Made by a program: the position numbers and the translations under genes. The notes under the pieces were generated by a model that saw only the letters and a list, made by a program, of their open reading frames with translations, was not told where the DNA came from and searched no databases. A DNA stretch of 27,643 bases from JBARCX01 sp049794535. Lineage in GTDB: Bacteria > Pseudomonadota > Gammaproteobacteria > Xanthomonadales > Rhodanobacteraceae. Location of the stretch: assembly GCA_049794535.1 (NCBI GenBank), contig JBARCX010000269.1, forward strand, positions 1 through 27,643, in the 5' to 3' direction. Positions 26,074-27,643 of this stretch are shown piece after piece (position 1 is the stretch's first letter; each line of letters begins with the position of its first letter).

Positions 26074-26130
26074 GCCTAACGCTGAAGTTAAGCGGCGGCG
26101 TAGCCGTCCGCCTTGAACGAATTGTTAGCT
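26074..26130 (-). other. attC: attC site 2
   Basis: 57 bp, with R' GTTAGGC (26080-26074) and R'' AGCTAAC (26130-26124) on the minus strand and inner arms GGCGGACGGC/GCCGCCGCTTAA. It is nearly identical in its stem to attC site 1. The stop of the next gene (26125-26127) lies in its core. Confidence 0.9.
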
Positions 26131-26577
26131 CTCAAGCGATCGTAACTCTTTATTGATCAAAGCATCGATCTCGCTCTTGGTGAGAGCGATCTCTTTCATC
26201 TCGCGGCAGACGCTCTCAAACTTGATGTCTTTGAAGCACGCAATGTAGTGCTTGTAACCACCGTACATTGAATCGGAGTGTCGTGGGTGTACCCGATTCG
26301 CGGCCATCATCTCGTGAATCCATGGAGAGTGCTCAACAACAAATAGCCCATAGAAGCCCAAGCCGTACTTAGCCAATGGATGGCCGCCATGCGCCTCGTC
26401 GTTGGGCCCTCCATATCTGCAATATGGGGAATCGAAACGAAGTGCGTGAATGCTATCGCCGCTTTTCTCCAGCAAGAGAATTGCGGTGTTCTGCGTGAGA
26501 ATGACGAAATTCTCATACATGAAGGCATAGTCGCGGCTGAGTAAGATCTCCGAAACTTTGGGTTCTTTCTCAAACAT
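26125..26577 (-). CDS. Uncharacterised cassette protein (conserved-looking)
   Basis: A 150-residue soluble protein. I recognise the central segment FDSPYCRYGGPNDEAHGG and the following HPLAKYGLGFYGLFVVEHSP (residues about 47-84) as a pattern I have seen in uncharacterised proteins encoded by integron cassettes, but no domain name applies. It continues VHPRHSDSMYGGYKHY and ends in a charged helical tail (KSEIDALINKELRSLES). The many His, Asp and Tyr residues could be functional, but no catalytic motif is clear. The ATG at 26577 has GGAAAG upstream and the stop lies in the attC core. It fills one complete cassette between two attC sites. Confidence 0.8.
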   Translation of the reverse strand: MFEKEPKVSEILLSRDYAFMYENFVILTQNTAILLLEKSGDSIHALRFDSPYCRYGGPNDEAHGGHPLAKYGLGFYGLFVVEHSPWIHEMMAANRVHPRHSDSMYGGYKHYIACFKDIKFESVCREMKEIALTKSEIDALINKELRSLES

Positions 26578-26596
26578 GCTGTGATCTTTCCATGAG

Positions 26597-26659
26597 CGCT
26601 AACGCTGGAGTTAAGCGGCGTGCGGCTTTTCGCGCGTCCGCTTGGACGAGTGGTTAGGC
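26597..26659 (-). other. attC: attC site 3
   Basis: 63 bp. On the minus strand R'' is GCCTAAC (26659-26653) and R' is GTTAGCG (26603-26597), with arms CCAAGCGGACGCGCG and its partner around a GAAAAG loop. The site is translated as the C-terminal tail of the membrane-protein cassette. Confidence 0.9.
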
Positions 26660-26910
26660 ATGAGTCGCATAGTGACAATTTTAGCGACGACGTACGACAA
26701 ACCAACCGCGGTGGCGAGCACAATTGTGTAAGACCTATCGGACAACGGCCAAACCAGTCCTGTGGCCCTTGCAGCGGTGATGCCTACGGCGAGTGCAACT
26801 GCAACTGGATAATCTGGCCTTTTGCCGATCCAGTGTGCGAGTAATGACAGCGCGAGTACTACCGACAAAGTAGCCACGAACGTTATCAGTAAAATTGCAA
26901 AATCGTTCAT
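26611..26910 (-). CDS. Small three-helix membrane protein (integron cassette)
   Basis: A 99-residue protein with three predicted membrane helices: ILLITFVATLSVVLALSLLAH (about residues 6-26), VAVALAVGITAARATGLVW (36-54) and IVLATAVGLSYVVAKIV (64-80). No family recognised. The last 16 residues, MPNHSSKRTREKPHAA, are the translation of attC site 3, since the reading frame runs through the site to a stop inside it. The ATG at 26910 has GAGGAAC upstream. Small membrane proteins are frequent in cassettes and some act as toxins or channels, but nothing here proves that. Confidence 0.75.
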   Translation of the reverse strand: MNDFAILLITFVATLSVVLALSLLAHWIGKRPDYPVAVALAVGITAARATGLVWPLSDRSYTIVLATAVGLSYVVAKIVTMRLMPNHSSKRTREKPHAA

Positions 26911-26927
26911 CGTCGAGTTCCTCGAAC

Positions 26928-27015
26928 GCCTAACGCTTGAGCTAAGCGGCGCCGGCCGCGGGACTGGGAGAATCGTAACATCCAGTCCGGCGTCCGCTTG
27001 AGCGAATGGTTAGAG
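26928..27015 (-). other. attC: attC site 4 (long form)
   Basis: 88 bp, longer than the other three. On the minus strand R'' is CTCTAAC (27015-27009) and R' GTTAGGC (26934-26928). The outer stem CGCTCAAGCGGACGC matches the shared type, and an extra inner stem CCGGACTGG/CCAGTCCCG with a roughly 13-nt loop accounts for the length. Confidence 0.88.
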
Positions 27016-27020
27016 GGCGG

Positions 27021-27506
27021 CTACGGACCTCTCTTTGCCAGCCCGCCGAAGTACTTGGCGCCCAACTCATATTGAGGTTGGTTGGGGCCGGCAATCCCAG
27101 CCTGAGACTGACAGAACTGATGCAGCTTCTGGCGAAGAGGCTCAGAGAGGTCAATACCCGCGCATGCCATTTCGGTATCGAAAGACTTCCACTTGCACCG
27201 GACGAACGTAAGGACGCTGTCGGTTCCGCCTTTGCTGAGAAGTTGTGATGCAAGAACGGATAGCTCATCCCTTGCCCCCCAGGCTTCAACTGAGAAAGAT
27301 GTTTCTTCTTCAAATATGTCACTCAAGAGAGTGGTTGGGGCAGGCTCTTCTTGGTTGGCAATTGCGTCAATTACAGCCTCGCGAAACTTAAGGTTGAGGT
27401 CTTCGAGTTCCGCTGAATGCTTGCCGTTCCATTGGAAAGCAATGCGCGACCGTTGGTCGGTCGTGTACGAACTGATGAAGTCTCGAACCTCAGTTGCGAT
27501 GACCAT
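27021..27506 (-). CDS. Uncharacterised cassette protein
   Basis: A 161-residue soluble protein with no family I recognise. It starts MVIATEVRDFISSYTTDQ, has a helical, acidic middle region (ELEDLNLKFREAVIDAIANQ) and a C-terminal part with two cysteines (CKWKSF, MACAGIDL). The frame is open for another 25 codons upstream, but that extension would cross the recombination core at 27515-27521 into the insertion sequence, so the ATG at 27506, just inside the cassette, is the natural start. The stop lies a few bases before attC site 4. This would be the first cassette of the visible part of the array. Function unknown. Confidence 0.72.
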   Translation of the reverse strand: MVIATEVRDFISSYTTDQRSRIAFQWNGKHSAELEDLNLKFREAVIDAIANQEEPAPTTLLSDIFEEETSFSVEAWGARDELSVLASQLLSKGGTDSVLTFVRCKWKSFDTEMACAGIDLSEPLRQKLHQFCQSQAGIAGPNQPQYELGAKYFGGLAKRGP

Positions 27507-27514
27507 GATCCGCC

Positions 27515-27521
27515 CTCTAAC
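27515..27521 (-). other. Recombination core interrupted by an insertion sequence
   Basis: The minus strand reads GTTAGAG, a valid attC/attI R' core at the expected beginning of the cassette. In the other sites the core is followed on the plus strand by GCT and a conserved stem; here the match ends at TAACG and the insertion sequence begins. The site could have been attC or attI. Confidence 0.7.
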
Positions 27522-27530
27522 GAGTAAAAA

Positions 27531-27604
27531 GAGACTTCCTCCCCTTACGGCCTCGAGGGCCATGATGGTGTTTCTACACAACCGTCAGCAGAAGAGGAAG
27601 TCTC
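27531..27604 (+). repeat. Inverted repeat in the IS left end, covering the transposase RBS
   Basis: GAGACTTCCTC (27531-27541) and GAGGAAGTCTC (27594-27604) are perfect 11-bp inverted repeats. The right arm contains the GAGGAAG Shine-Dalgarno of the transposase, so a transcript entering from outside would pair it away. In the family such subterminal repeats also mark the IS ends. Confidence 0.8.
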
Positions 27605-27605
27605 C

Positions 27606-27643
27606 ATGAGCACTATAACCATTGGCGTTGACTTGGCGAAGAG
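27606..27643 (+). CDS. IS110/IS1111-family transposase, N-terminal start
   Basis: Only twelve complete codons are inside the window: MSTITIGVDLAK. This is the standard beginning of IS110-family recombinases, whose first catalytic aspartate (the D of the DEDD RuvC-like site) is in GVDLAK. A good GAGGAAG precedes the ATG. The protein continues past the right edge, so subgroup and completeness cannot be judged. Confidence 0.82.
   Translation, partial: MSTITIGVDLAK

Larger units (their letters stand above)
25594..27521 (-). other. Distal end of an integron gene-cassette array
   Basis: Four attC sites and a fifth core separate four ORFs that all read on the minus strand, one per cassette. Each stop codon lies in or just beside the attC that ends its cassette, the normal cassette plan. 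Since cassettes read away from attI, the integrase gene and attI should lie beyond the right window edge, and the attC at 25594 is the far end. No integrase gene is visible here, so it may be a chromosomal integron or a cluster of attC sites lacking an integrase. Confidence 0.88.
27522..27643 (+). mobile_element. Left end of an IS110/IS1111-family element in the attC/attI core
   Basis: The conserved recombination-site sequence stops after TAACG and is replaced by about 80 bp of non-coding DNA and then a DEDD transposase start. The non-coding left end is short, as in the IS1111 group, where the longer non-coding end with the bridge RNA is downstream of the transposase. Members of the IS1111-attC group are known to insert into attC sites. 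The exact edge is uncertain by a few bases because the right end is outside the window. Confidence 0.72.

Overview
The window looks like a chromosomal segment of a GC-rich gammaproteobacterium of the Xanthomonadales, probably Rhodanobacteraceae (Dyella/Rhodanobacter type). The reasons are the topA-tsaC, dprA, LysM and def-fmt-rsmB blocks, a TopA with a lysine/alanine-rich tail, an AMP ligase resembling those of xanthomonadin/aryl-polyene clusters, and attC sites like those of xanthomonad integrons. The taxon is an inference from gene content, not from a marker search.

Layout. 1-453: N-terminal end of an AMP-dependent ligase (-). 638-3712: tsaC and topA (-), directly abutting. 3849-6208: dprA and a LysM protein (-). 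6399-9153: def, fmt and rsmB (+), each overlapping the next, for N-terminal methionine formylation/deformylation and 16S rRNA methylation. 9232-11935: a GT39-type membrane glycosyltransferase and an overlapping GT4-like glycosyltransferase. 11937-12149: a decayed transposase fragment. 12150-16603 (-): galE, then two paralogous GT2 enzymes flanking an O-antigen ligase/polymerase-like membrane protein. 16895-20898 (+): WaaE-like GT2, a CDP-glycerol glycerophosphotransferase-like protein, a second GT39-type protein and a small TPR protein. 20975-21856 (-): an LpxL/HtrB-like acyltransferase. Together 9232-21856 reads as a cell-envelope (LPS core/O-antigen/lipid A) region. It is followed by dtd and rpoD (+), with a clear terminator after rpoD, and an NTF2/SnoaL-like gene (-).

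The right end is different. After a tRNA gene with anticodon CAT (probably tRNA-Ile2) comes a short spacer with a strong palindrome and a third copy of its arm. Then comes the distal end of an integron cassette array: four attC sites (25594-25649, 26074-26130, 26597-26659, 26928-27015) separating four cassettes that all read on the minus strand. They encode a DUF2513-like protein, two unrecognised proteins and a small membrane protein. The next recombination core (27515-27521) is cut off by the left end of an IS110/IS1111-family element whose transposase begins at 27606 and runs off the window. The cassette orientation implies that any integron integrase lies beyond the right edge.

The most interesting material is this array: uncharacterised cassette genes, an IS that appears to have targeted an attC (or attI) core, and an IS left-end hairpin that would hide the transposase ribosome binding site. 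Elsewhere the second looks are a GT39-type protein lacking the usual acidic pair, an in-frame 15-bp tandem repeat at a gene start, REP-like hairpins and a decayed IS.
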